Assembly: GCF_009696445.1 (NCBI RefSeq)
Contig: NZ_VULZ01000002.1
Location: forward strand, 248,001-312,000
Length of the DNA: 64,000 nucleotides
Direction of reading: 5' to 3'
From: Porcincola intestinalis
GTDB lineage: Bacteria; Bacillota; Clostridia; Lachnospirales; Lachnospiraceae
Shown here: piece after piece, positions 35,419 to 44,434 of the stretch
Layout of the letters: the number at the start of each line of letters is the position of its first letter
Numbering within the stretch: position 1 is the stretch's first letter
Notes under the pieces: model-generated
Databases searched by the model: none
Told to the model about the DNA's origin: nothing
What the model saw: the letters and a program-made list of their open reading frames with translations, nothing else
Program-made: the position numbers and the translations under genes

Positions 35419-36225
35419 TCACAGAGCATGCTCCAGATCATCCTCATGTCGGAGTATGTCAGCAAGATAGGCTTCACTCCAGGAGTATTCTGACAGAAAC
35501 TCTCCTGTGAATTTTTCGCTCATGTCCGCATTCCCATCAAGCCATTCGTAGTAGTCACAGGTAAAACAGTCCACATCAACCATCTGCCCTCTCTGCGTTG
35601 CGATCAGCATATTCCCGTAGCCGGCATTTTTCAGAACACGCCGAAGCCTGTGCAGGGCGTTATAGTAGACATTCATCCTGTCCCCGCCGCCAGCCCTTTC
35701 TTCCCAGACCGTGTTGTATATTTCCTCGTTGCTGATTTCCCTTCCCCTCTTTATGACAATCAGCGCAAGGATTTCCTTCGTCTTTCCGCGAAGCGGGAGC
35801 GGTTTCCCATTCTTCAGCACGACAAATCTCCCGAAGGTCTGGATGTAAACTTCCTTTCGCAGCCTGCGGGACAGATAACGGATTTTTGACATGGTCATCT
35901 CAAGCGTCTCTCTCGTGAACGGTTTCAGGATATAGTAATCCCCGCCGATCTGATTGAAATCACGGATGAATGAATCATATGCCGTCACAAAAACAATCAC
36001 CATCTCCGGCCTTATCTTCCGAAGCTCGCGCGCCAGCTCCACGCCATTCAGGACCGGCATGACGATATCAATGAACGCCAGTTCCACCGGATACTCCATC
36101 GCATACCGAACCGCATCCGAGGCACATTCAAACGATCCCACAAGATTGAGGTCTGCGATGTCTCTGCTCAATCGTCCGAATTGCCTCAGCATGATCCGTT
36201 CATCATCGACAACGATCGTTCTCAT
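35419..36225 (-). CDS. Response regulator with winged-helix/SARP-like output domain
   Basis: 268-aa regulator. The receiver domain (1-~120) has the acidic pocket VVDDER, phospho-acceptor Asp in AFIDIVMP, Thr in VFVTAYD and Lys in YILKPF. The output (from ~130) begins VYIQTFGRFVVLKNGKPLPL with RGKTKEILALIVI, an OmpR/SARP-type winged helix, then a short helical C-terminus. It overlaps the kinase stop by four bases. Placed beside the arabinose operon, it may control sugar uptake, but its partner kinase appears damaged. Confidence 0.82.
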   Translation of the reverse strand: MRTIVVDDERIMLRQFGRLSRDIADLNLVGSFECASDAVRYAMEYPVELAFIDIVMPVLNGVELARELRKIRPEMVIVFVTAYDSFIRDFNQIGGDYYILKPFTRETLEMTMSKIRYLSRRLRKEVYIQTFGRFVVLKNGKPLPLRGKTKEILALIVIKRGREISNEEIYNTVWEERAGGGDRMNVYYNALHRLRRVLKNAGYGNMLIATQRGQMVDVDCFTCDYYEWLDGNADMSEKFTGEFLSEYSWSEAYLADILRHEDDLEHAL

Positions 36226-36983
36226 ACATTCTTCTCCTTCGGAATCAGCACCGTCACACGCGTCCCGATCCCGACCGTACTTTCGATCTGAACGGTTCCA
36301 TGTACAGCCTTTTCAATCCGGAACATTACGCTTTCCTGCGTCGTGGAACAAGGGCATGGCCGACCAGCCTGACCTTTGCCAGTGTCCATATGAAACCCGA
36401 TTCCGTCATCTGCAATTTCCGTCATCCAGAAGCCCTGTTTTTCCCGGGTGCGGATGGTGACCATTCCGCCTGCCGTCCCTCTTCCGAAGATTCCATGACA
36501 GATGGCATTCTCCACAAGAGGCTGGATGCTGAGCGGCGGGACAGAAAACCCATCCGTCTCTATGTCGTAGCAAACCTTCAGCTTCCCGCCAAAGCGCATC
36601 TTCTCGATATTGACATAGGCCTTGATCTGATCAAGCTCCTGGTGGAAGGAGATGAGACTCCCATTTCTGACGGCCTGGATGCAGCCTCTCAAATGGACGA
36701 TCAGATCTCCTATCAGGCTGGAAGCATACCGGGGATGTTCCAGCAAAATCTCCTGTATGGAACCGAGCGCATTGCAAAGGAAATGCGGCATCGCAAGACT
36801 GAAGCAGGCTCTCATCTGGTTTTCCTTCCATTCCGCCTCCATCTCCTGAAGCCTTTCCTCCTGCCGTTTCTGATCCGTCAGATCATCGATCACACAAAAT
36901 GCCATAATATCCCCCGTCAAGGGTTCCCTATACAGATAAAAATCCTCCCTGCAGGTCAGCTCACCGCCTTTTCCATTGTACAC
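36222..36983 (-). CDS. LytS/YesM-type histidine kinase core, N-terminally truncated
   Basis: Sensor-kinase remnant with an intact catalytic half. The His-kinase box reads AMPHFLCNALGSI (phospho-acceptor His; Cys where Phe is usual), the N-box LSIQPLVENAICHGI and the G-box IADDGIGFH. Only the end of a PAS-like domain precedes it (CREDFYLYREPLTGD). The open frame begins after TGA 37002-37004. GTG 36983 has no RBS, whereas ATG 36905 has GGGGG about 5 bases upstream and could re-initiate translation to give a soluble kinase core. Upstream of the TGA the same frame continues the PAS domain, so the gene is probably a pseudogene or split gene. Confidence 0.6.
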   Translation of the reverse strand: MYNGKGGELTCREDFYLYREPLTGDIMAFCVIDDLTDQKRQEERLQEMEAEWKENQMRACFSLAMPHFLCNALGSIQEILLEHPRYASSLIGDLIVHLRGCIQAVRNGSLISFHQELDQIKAYVNIEKMRFGGKLKVCYDIETDGFSVPPLSIQPLVENAICHGIFGRGTAGGMVTIRTREKQGFWMTEIADDGIGFHMDTGKGQAGRPCPCSTTQESVMFRIEKAVHGTVQIESTVGIGTRVTVLIPKEKNV

Positions 36984-37001
36984 AGAAGAAGTTACGGATA
37001 C

Positions 37002-37236
37002 TCACTTTTCACCACGCAGAAAGGATTTCAGCAGATAACTGCCATCGCTGGTCTGTGCATATGTATTTGAATTGACAGCCGTCTGATGTCTGTAGAACCA
37101 CCGTCTCAGATCACTGTATCTGCTGAAGTCTGCTTCAGCCGGACCGCTCCCCGGGGAGCGGTCCGATTTGAAGAAATCGAATGGCGATTTCTCAAGAATC
37201 CGATCCTTTGTCAGATCGACTACCAGATATCCCGTA
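37002..37236 (-). pseudogene. Detached PAS-domain fragment of the histidine kinase
   Basis: In the same frame as the kinase, just upstream of its TGA, the minus strand encodes TGYLVVDLTKDRILEKSPF, then DFSRYSDLRRWFYRHQTAV and SDGSYLLKSFLRGEK before the stop. This is the pattern of clostridial PAS sensor domains and runs into the kinase across the single TGA. There is no start codon or RBS, and the frame is cut off at the 3' end of the surface-protein gene (stop at 37237). It is a remnant left by truncation plus a nonsense mutation. Confidence 0.65.
37140..37165. repeat. 26-bp perfect palindrome
   Basis: CGGACCGCTCCCC and its exact reverse complement, with no loop bases, inside the PAS fragment and ~75 bases past the surface-protein stop. 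It could act as a terminator stem without a T-run. Confidence 0.7.
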
Positions 37237-39948
37237 TCATCGCTTCCTTTCCTTCCTGCCCCTCAGCAGAAGAACCGCAATCGCCCCCGCCGACAACAGC
37301 AAAAGCCACAAATAACCGGCCAGCATGCTGTTGTCTCCGGTTCCGGGAGAACCGGTCTTCGATGTATTCGATCCATTCGGTGTCCGGTTCTTTTTCTGTT
37401 CCTTCGGCTGATCAGGTGTATCTGTCCCGGTATTGGTGACGGTAAATCCCGCCTTTGCGTCTCCTTCAATTGCTGTCGTATATCCGTCTACCGGATCTTC
37501 CGCAATTGTATAGACGATCTCATTTCCGTCTTGATAACAGTTCAGATGATCAAAGCTTCCTGTCCAGCCGCCCTCTCCGCTGAGCACAAGCTCGTTTCCC
37601 GTATCTTTTCCATCTGCCAGCAGATGGATGGTCACACTCTGAGGACGGTTTCCCGCCTGATCGTCCTGATCTGCCCACACTTTTCTCACAGACAGGCTCA
37701 TTTTTTCCGGCGTATGAGCGTTCGTCACATTATAACCATCATACGCAGCTGTATACCCGTCGACTGCATCCTCCTTTATCGTATACTTGATTTCCACTCC
37801 GTCCTTGTACTTCGGCAGGCTTCCGAAGTTCCAGCGCCAGCCGTCCGCCTCGCTCACAATTCTGGCGTCCTTCTCTTCACCGTCCGCCAGCAGCCGGACC
37901 GTGATCTTCTCAGGCCTCTTCCCGTCCTGGTTGCGATTGTCGTCCCACGTCTTGCCACCGCTCACCTCAACCGTCTCCGTCTCGTGCGTATTGGTGATGA
38001 TGATACCATGTTCGGCATCCCCTGTCACCTCTGTCGTGTATCCGTTGACCGGCACTTCCTCCACACGATACTGAATTTCCCGGCCATCCTGGTACTGATT
38101 CAGATCCGTGAATTCCGCGGTCCATCCATGATCAGCCCTCAGCTCCGCTGTCCTGCCGGTCTCCTGCCCATCCGCCAGCAGCTTCACAGTGACGCTTTCC
38201 GGACGGATCCCATCCTGGTTATCCTGGTCTTCCCACACCTTAGAAACCTTCACCTGCGTCTTCACCGGCTGATTGATGCTGTTTTTTACGGCGATCTTAT
38301 CCGTTCCGAAATCTTCCGGCTTCACCTCCACCGGACTCTCCGACAGGACGTACCCTGCCGGCGCCTCAACTTCAATGATCTGGTAGGTGTCCTTCAGCAG
38401 CCCGCTTACGCTTCCTGTTCCCGTCGCGTCTGTGGTGATGGTTCCAACCTCCGAGTTGTTTGCTACCCGTACCACACGAAACTTTGCCCCCGCCAGCGGC
38501 AAACCGTTCTCATTCTCTTTATGAATCGTAATTCCGTACTTATATCCTTCCGCAGACCCGCCGGCCTCCAGATAGGTCAGATTAAAATGTGTCTGATACG
38601 GCTGAATCTGGCCTCCCTTCAGGGCGGCATCATTCTCGACGACCTCTCCATCGCTAAGGCCGTAATTTGATTGAGCTTTATACCGTATGACAAATCCATC
38701 TGGAGCAGCTATGTTTCCGAGGTTTATCGTCATGGATGATCCGTCAGAACCCCAGCTGATGGCATAGTTTCCAGTGACAGTTTGCTCGTTTTTCAGCTGC
38801 CAGTCACCGTGCTCTGCCACCCATGTCCCCTTATAGATGACGACGGATGACGTGTCAAACGTAATCCCATTGCCTTTGATCTGGTCGGTGATGGTTACAT
38901 TCTGAATAGCCTGCCCGGCTGTGTTTACAAGGAGCTGATACTGCAGCGTCGTGTGATCTTCGCTCGATAAATCAGATAACTGCCAGCCGCTTTTATTAAT
39001 GGTGCTCTTTTGTGGTTCGCCGATCCCTTTAAAATGGATATCGCCCCCATAAACCGTCTTCCCGCTGACATCGAAGTTAAGAGGAATTGTTTCCTCACCG
39101 CTCACCTTGTCTCTGTCCATCTGCACATAGAAGAAGAAACTTCCAGATACATCCGAATGGTTCTCCGCATAATCCGTATAAGTCAGGGTGATGTTTTTTG
39201 CTCTTCCATCAATCACTGCATGCGCAACAACATTACTGCTTCCATCCTTGATGTCAAACTCCGTTGTCTGATTGAACTTCAGCTTCTCCGGCAGCGTGAT
39301 CACGGTTGTGTCGCCTTCATGAACCGTAAGATCAGGAAGCTTGAACTCCGCATTCAGCCGAAATACCTGCCACTGGTCGACATCTCCTACTGGTCCGCTT
39401 CCATCCTTCAAAAGCGCTTCCAGGCTGGTAATGGCAGAATTCTGCACCTGCGGTCCTCTTCTGCCTGCAGACGCCTCGGTGATTGGCGCCTGATTCCAGG
39501 CATCTGTTCCGGAATCTCCTTCCGTTGTCTGGTCATGCGGCTCCGATTCGCCGGCAGTTTCCGGCTGCGCAGTCTCCCCCTGCGCTTCTGTCGTACAGCC
39601 GCCCGCTTCCTGCGCGGTCTCCCCCTGCGCCTCTGTCGTGCAGCCGGCAGTTTCCGGCTGCGCAGTCTCCCCCTGCGCTTCCGTTGACCTTCCGTCCTTC
39701 TCCTTTGCAGTCTCCCCTGGCGTTTTTGTCTTCCCTTCCGTCTGTACAGGTGTGATGGCCTGTCCCGCGTTCGCTTTCTCCGTTTCCTTTTCGCTGTTTT
39801 CGTTCGTTTCTTCCGATACTGCCTCCTTTGAAGCACCTGTATGCAGCGTCATTTCCGCTGATGCGGACATCCCGCCAGCCAGCGAAAAGACAAGGCACAA
39901 AACAAAAAGCAACGAAAACGCTTTCTGCAACCTTTTCCTCTGTGTCAT
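37237..39948 (-). CDS. Sortase-anchored adhesin with Cna_B/SpaA-type repeats
   Basis: Cell-wall surface protein, 903 aa from ATG 39948 (GGAGGG 7 bases upstream; longer frame unsupported). Order: signal peptide (MTQRKRLQKAFSLLFVLCLV), a Glu/Thr/Ala linker with near-repeats of TEAQGETAQPETAG (39530-39700), collagen-adhesin-like Ig domains (ITLPEKLKFNQTTEF; QNVTITDQIKGNGITFD), one SpaA-type domain (LPLAGAKFRVVRV ... EAPAGYVLSE), three Cna_B domains each starting near KVWEDQDNQDGIRPESVTV, KTWDDNRNQDGKRPEKITV and KVWADQDDQAGNRPQSVTI, and a sorting tail SPGTGDNS with hydrophobic helix and basic end. SPxTG resembles the (S/P)PxTG motif of clostridial class B sortase substrates. No sortase gene is in the window. 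Confidence 0.9.
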   Translation of the reverse strand: MTQRKRLQKAFSLLFVLCLVFSLAGGMSASAEMTLHTGASKEAVSEETNENSEKETEKANAGQAITPVQTEGKTKTPGETAKEKDGRSTEAQGETAQPETAGCTTEAQGETAQEAGGCTTEAQGETAQPETAGESEPHDQTTEGDSGTDAWNQAPITEASAGRRGPQVQNSAITSLEALLKDGSGPVGDVDQWQVFRLNAEFKLPDLTVHEGDTTVITLPEKLKFNQTTEFDIKDGSSNVVAHAVIDGRAKNITLTYTDYAENHSDVSGSFFFYVQMDRDKVSGEETIPLNFDVSGKTVYGGDIHFKGIGEPQKSTINKSGWQLSDLSSEDHTTLQYQLLVNTAGQAIQNVTITDQIKGNGITFDTSSVVIYKGTWVAEHGDWQLKNEQTVTGNYAISWGSDGSSMTINLGNIAAPDGFVIRYKAQSNYGLSDGEVVENDAALKGGQIQPYQTHFNLTYLEAGGSAEGYKYGITIHKENENGLPLAGAKFRVVRVANNSEVGTITTDATGTGSVSGLLKDTYQIIEVEAPAGYVLSESPVEVKPEDFGTDKIAVKNSINQPVKTQVKVSKVWEDQDNQDGIRPESVTVKLLADGQETGRTAELRADHGWTAEFTDLNQYQDGREIQYRVEEVPVNGYTTEVTGDAEHGIIITNTHETETVEVSGGKTWDDNRNQDGKRPEKITVRLLADGEEKDARIVSEADGWRWNFGSLPKYKDGVEIKYTIKEDAVDGYTAAYDGYNVTNAHTPEKMSLSVRKVWADQDDQAGNRPQSVTIHLLADGKDTGNELVLSGEGGWTGSFDHLNCYQDGNEIVYTIAEDPVDGYTTAIEGDAKAGFTVTNTGTDTPDQPKEQKKNRTPNGSNTSKTGSPGTGDNSMLAGYLWLLLLSAGAIAVLLLRGRKERKR
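39530..39700 (-). repeat. Imperfect tandem repeats in the adhesin linker
   Basis: About three copies of a ~45-60-base unit coding TEAQGETAQPETAGC-like sequence. Two copies include Cys, which is uncommon in surface linkers. Copy number could vary between strains. Confidence 0.7.
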
Positions 39949-40377
39949 CGTGCATCCCTCCATACAAAACCCGCTCCCTTCATCCCAGACGGTGGAGCCT
40001 GCTTCCTTTCCATTCAGTTTACTCTCAGGCCACAAACGCCCCTCAAACGGATTCTCTGTTTTTATCCCATTCCGGGACACTTTCGCGAAACTTTTTCGCC
40101 CAATCTTCTTCCACCCCTCCTCTTCTGTCTGTATCCCCTGGTTTTTTGACCGATAAAGTCCCCGGTTTTCGCACTTTCACGATCACAGATAAAAGTCCCA
40201 TCCCACCCGGCTGGGCTTCGAGTCAGAAGCAGTCCAGCATCAAATATCTGCTAATATTTATTCGTAAATTATCTGATATAAGTTTTCATATCATGTTAAA
40301 TAATGTGCTAATATTATCTAATGCAGGCATAAATAAAGAAAACTGCTACAAATAATTTGAAAGAAGGGAACGAACGT
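39949..40377. other. Divergent promoter region between the two surface-protein genes
   Basis: 429 bases with no gene. It is AT-rich toward the plus-strand gene and contains TGATAT/ATATCA and other short inverted repeats (40275-40325). Promoters for both surface genes must lie here, but I cannot choose hexamers with confidence. Confidence 0.5.
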
Positions 40378-43300
40378 ATGAAAAAAAGAAATGTTGTTCT
40401 TAAAAAAGTAACAGCGTTGCTTTTAACAGCCTCGCTGACCGCCTGCTCGCCAGCGGGATTGTTCAGCTTACACGCTGCAGAAGCACAAAGTGAGACAACA
40501 ACCGAAACAAACTCAGCGCCCGGATCGGAATCCGAGCAGCCGGCTTCCGCACCAGCCGCAGAAACAGCGGGCAGTGCCGTAGCTGAGCAGAAGCAGACAG
40601 AAAGTCCGACCGGGACAGCAGGTACATCTGAAGCCGCCACAGATGGACATAAGCAGACGCCAGAAACAGCACCGGCAGGAAGTTCAGAAACGTCTCCTGA
40701 AACCAGCAATGAAACGGTTCCGCAAGCCGGCAGTGAAACGGTTCCGCAGGACGCGTCCGAAACAAACAGCGGATCCGGCGAATCGCAGCCTGCCGAACCG
40801 GCCGGGAATACAGAAACCGCGTCTGAAACAGATTCTGAGTCGGAGCCTGAATCGAAGTCTGAATCAGAAACAGACACGGAAGAAATGAAACTGATCCGGC
40901 AGACGCTTCAGGCCACCATCTATACGGATGGGACATTCCGACAGCCCGGCAGTGATGATGGCAGCATTACGCTGTCCGGCGTCATGCCGGAGAACGCTTC
41001 CGTAAAAGCATATCCGGTAAGTGTAAACATCGGCGGGCAGAAAGTGCTGGCAGCGTATGACATCACAATCCTGTATACGAAAGACAATGAAGAAAAAATC
41101 TACGAACCGCAGGAGGGCGCGATTCAAGTTGCCATCACAAACTCCGCCGTGTCGGCAGCGATCAGCAATGGCAGCACCGACCTGATGGTATATCATCTGG
41201 CAACCACTCAGGCGGCACCGGCAGAGGTCGCCGCAGCCAGCATGAGTGCGGATACGGTCGTATTTGATGCGGATAGTTTCTCTATTTATGCTGTAACCGA
41301 TCCGGTTTCACACTTTACTCAGAAATATACCTTCCTGGATGCAAACGGAAATGTGTTTGCTGAGCATATTCTTTCCGATAATGAGGTGCTTCAGAATCCG
41401 GGGACTCCGACGGATGGTCATCAGCGTTTCAAAGGCTGGTACACGCAGGACGGGAAAGAGTTTAACGGCTTCGGACAGACGGCTTCCCAGCTGAACGGAG
41501 GTTCTCTGACAGCGGACAATGAGAGCAGTCCTGTCATCCTGCAGGCGAAGCTGGTCAAAGAGATTTCTGTATACTTCATGTCATCGTCCGGCGATGATGC
41601 ATCTGTAATCAATACCCAGACCTATGCGCCGGGAGATACCGTGAAGGCAAATGATCTGAGGGATCTCTTCAAAACCGCCCGGAGCGAGCTGATGGGCTGG
41701 TCCGTCAATAAAAATGCCACGGAACCGGACAGTAAAATCGTCGCTGGTGCAGAAGATCTGAACCTGTATCCGGTTGTCGGCGATATCCACTGGGTTGATT
41801 TTGACTCCAACGGAGGCACACCGGTGGAATCGAAATACTATCACTGGAATGAGGTAACTGAAAAGCCTGCGGATCAGCCGACCAAACCCGGTTATACGCT
41901 TGAAGGCTGGTACACACAGAAGGAGAACGGAGACCCGTATCAATTCGGAGGAAAATTAGACAAAGACATCACCCTGTTTGCTCACTGGGAGCCAGCAAAG
42001 ACATCCCATTACAGAGTTCTTTATTACATCCAGACCAACAATCCGAAGCACGATTCAACAGCCCCCTATGTCCTGTATAAGATTACTACAGAAAAAAATG
42101 TTCTGACGGATTCGGAAATCAGCGCAAAAAGCTACTGGGATAAAGTTGCCCAGTCGGATGATTTCACCCAGAAGACACCCTATTATGGAATGCTGACTTT
42201 CAATGAGAAAAAGTCAACGGGTAAAACAAAAGTCGAGGCGGACGGCAGCACAGTCATCGAGCTTTACTTTGACAGACAAAACATGACGCTGCTTTTCTTT
42301 AACAGTTATGCAGCCTGCAAAAATTATGCAGATACCGGAAAATCCGCCGACGGAGACGTCAGGATGCGGTTTACCGGACGGTTCGGGTCCTATTTTGAGG
42401 ATGACGGACTTACACCGGGCGACGATAATCCATATACCGGTGAAGGAAAAACCGGTTACTGGCTCCAGTATGATCCCTCCAACTGGATATGGGAGTTTAG
42501 TGATGGTTTCAATTTCGGCGGCGCCATCAAGAGCGATACGATGCTGCTATATCCGGAGGAATATTCGAACGGATCCAGATATGAAATCTACGTCGAAACA
42601 GTTGATCATCATGATGAGCAGTGTACCGCCTACAGGGATCCCAGCCATTATCAGCTGAAGGAACGTGGGACGACAGGGGCCGGTTATTTTGCATTTACCC
42701 CGAAGGACTGTGCAAAAACTTACTATGGCTATCAGTTTGGCTATCGGAATAATGATGATGACAACGGGGAAATTAATTGGAATGATCAATGGGATACCAG
42801 CCTTTCAACCTACATTCGTGCCCGTTTGGACAGCAGCAAAACACTGGTCGTTCTTGAAAAGCGCGCTGTACACACGCTAACATTCCGAAATGCAAAGACA
42901 GATTACTCAGAAGCCAGGGATATCAAGTCTGTGCAGTTAAAGTACGGGACTCCGCTTGCCTCCTTTGCCGAAGAGGCTCCGGTTGTGAGGCCGGACGGAC
43001 TGTCCGACTATTTTGTATTTGACGGATGGTATAGGGATGCTGATTTCATCCAAAAGGCAGATTTTTCACAGCTTAAAATGCCTGGTCATGACTATGTCCT
43101 GTATGCGCACTGGGTTGCAAAAGATGTGAAGGTTGTATTCCATCCGGAAAACGGGCAGGCTTGTTTTACAGTCCCGGCAAAGGCAGGGCAGCTTGTAGCG
43201 CAGCCTGAGAAACCGGTCCGGGACGGTTATTCATTTACCGGCTGGACCGATGCAGATAACCATCCGTTCAGCTTCGCCTCCCCGGTCACAAATGATCTCG

Positions 43301-44208
43301 ATTTGTATGCGTCCTGGGCGAAGGACACCAAAGGATATAAGGTTACCTACGATCTGAACGGTGGCAGCGGTCCGGTTCCGACAGACAATACACGCTATGC
43401 GGAAGGGTCCAAAGTGAAAGCTGCGTCTTCAGACGGACTTGTTCCACCGACAGGCAAAAGCGCATTTCTCTGCTGGACAGATCCGGACGGTAAGGGTTAT
43501 TTCCCCGGCAGCAACATTACAATGAAAGGAAAAGACCTTATCCTGAAGGCACAGTGGGCCGACGAACGGACAACGACCCTTACTTACGATTATGCCTACG
43601 ACCATTTGGCGAAATCGATCGTAATTGATGTTCCGAACAGTCGATACAAGATCATGGAGGAGGATCCTGAAAGAACCAATTTCAAATTTCTTGGCTGGAG
43701 TGCTCCTGACGGCACGGTCTACAAGCGCGGAGATGAGATACATATAGATACTCTGGAGCCCGAAAAGAATGTCCTGACGGCTCAATGGAAGCGGATTTCC
43801 TACACCATCACTTACAATCCGAAGGGCGGTAAGTGGAAAGACGGAACGTCTGGTCTTTACGATGAAACGTATTCCGTTGACACAGCGGCCATGATTGTCA
43901 CGGCACCAAAGCGCAGCGGATACACCTTCCTGGGATGGAATACCGGATCGGTCACATATCAGCCGGGTGATACCTACCACGAAAAAGATGAAAATGGTGC
44001 ATTCACAGACGCAACTCTGACTGCACAGTGGAGAAAAAATACCCCGGATTCCAATCAGACAGATACAAAGCCGAAAGAAGATTCCGGGAAAACACCGAAC
44101 ACCGGTGATGAAAACAATCTGTCAATGTGGTTCAGCCTCCTGATCGCAGCAGCTGCTGCAGCAGTCTGGCTTGCAGCGATCAGGAAACGCAAGACGAATG
44201 ATCACTGA
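40378..44208 (+). CDS. Large surface protein with InlB-type B-repeats and sortase tail
   Basis: 1276-aa protein from ATG 40378 (AAGGGA 8 bases upstream). Signal peptide, then ~130 residues of Ser/Glu/Thr-rich linker, a beta-domain (QTLQATIYTDGTF), and about seven InlB B/Flg_new-type repeats recognisable as GWYTQDGKEF, GWYTQKENGDPYQFGG, GWYRDADFIQKADF, GWTDADNHPFSF, CWTDPDGKGYFPG, GWSAPDGTVYKRGD and GWNTGSVTYQPGD. A ~300-residue non-repeat module (42000-42900) sits in the middle. The C-terminus TPNTGDENN plus helix plus RKRK is an LPxTG-like anchor. The signal peptide also has LTAC, a possible lipobox. Likely an adhesin; divergent from the Cna_B protein. Confidence 0.88.
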   Translation: MKKRNVVLKKVTALLLTASLTACSPAGLFSLHAAEAQSETTTETNSAPGSESEQPASAPAAETAGSAVAEQKQTESPTGTAGTSEAATDGHKQTPETAPAGSSETSPETSNETVPQAGSETVPQDASETNSGSGESQPAEPAGNTETASETDSESEPESKSESETDTEEMKLIRQTLQATIYTDGTFRQPGSDDGSITLSGVMPENASVKAYPVSVNIGGQKVLAAYDITILYTKDNEEKIYEPQEGAIQVAITNSAVSAAISNGSTDLMVYHLATTQAAPAEVAAASMSADTVVFDADSFSIYAVTDPVSHFTQKYTFLDANGNVFAEHILSDNEVLQNPGTPTDGHQRFKGWYTQDGKEFNGFGQTASQLNGGSLTADNESSPVILQAKLVKEISVYFMSSSGDDASVINTQTYAPGDTVKANDLRDLFKTARSELMGWSVNKNATEPDSKIVAGAEDLNLYPVVGDIHWVDFDSNGGTPVESKYYHWNEVTEKPADQPTKPGYTLEGWYTQKENGDPYQFGGKLDKDITLFAHWEPAKTSHYRVLYYIQTNNPKHDSTAPYVLYKITTEKNVLTDSEISAKSYWDKVAQSDDFTQKTPYYGMLTFNEKKSTGKTKVEADGSTVIELYFDRQNMTLLFFNSYAACKNYADTGKSADGDVRMRFTGRFGSYFEDDGLTPGDDNPYTGEGKTGYWLQYDPSNWIWEFSDGFNFGGAIKSDTMLLYPEEYSNGSRYEIYVETVDHHDEQCTAYRDPSHYQLKERGTTGAGYFAFTPKDCAKTYYGYQFGYRNNDDDNGEINWNDQWDTSLSTYIRARLDSSKTLVVLEKRAVHTLTFRNAKTDYSEARDIKSVQLKYGTPLASFAEEAPVVRPDGLSDYFVFDGWYRDADFIQKADFSQLKMPGHDYVLYAHWVAKDVKVVFHPENGQACFTVPAKAGQLVAQPEKPVRDGYSFTGWTDADNHPFSFASPVTNDLDLYASWAKDTKGYKVTYDLNGGSGPVPTDNTRYAEGSKVKAASSDGLVPPTGKSAFLCWTDPDGKGYFPGSNITMKGKDLILKAQWADERTTTLTYDYAYDHLAKSIVIDVPNSRYKIMEEDPERTNFKFLGWSAPDGTVYKRGDEIHIDTLEPEKNVLTAQWKRISYTITYNPKGGKWKDGTSGLYDETYSVDTAAMIVTAPKRSGYTFLGWNTGSVTYQPGDTYHEKDENGAFTDATLTAQWRKNTPDSNQTDTKPKEDSGKTPNTGDENNLSMWFSLLIAAAAAAVWLAAIRKRKTNDH

Positions 44209-44251
44209 AAGCAGCAGCTGGGAGAAAGCTAGAACAAACTGAAAAAAGAAT

Positions 44252-44291
44252 GCAGAAGGAGACCGGGATATATGCCCCGGCCTCCTTCTGC
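44252..44291 (-). terminator. Terminator between the surface protein and fucI (bidirectional stem)
   Basis: Arms GCAGAAGGAG / CTCCTTCTGC extended by CCGGG/CCCGG. On the minus strand it is followed by ATTCTTTTTTC, so it best ends the fucoside operon; the stem may also stop the converging surface gene. Confidence 0.75.
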
Positions 44292-44434
44292 GTCTATGAG
44301 TGCTCCTGACACTCTGCACCTGCGAGAGAGTTAACTTGCTACCCCTAAAGTCGTCTAATCTGTGCTCAAACCGACTTAAACATTGAAAATGAATACTCAA
44401 GAATTATTCCCGATGAATTTAATATGCTTTCGTT

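Noticed and set aside
37168-38670. 500-codon plus-strand open frame
   Set aside because: Antisense to the Cna_B repeats; its regularity reflects those repeats.
40378-40500. Calling the B-repeat surface protein a lipoprotein
   Set aside because: LTAC fits a lipobox loosely, but the C-terminal sorting signal and a later signal peptidase I site make wall anchoring more likely.
40314-40877. 187-codon minus-strand frame rich in Ser, Val and Asp
   Set aside because: Antisense to the Ser/Glu/Thr linker of the surface protein; low-complexity shadow.
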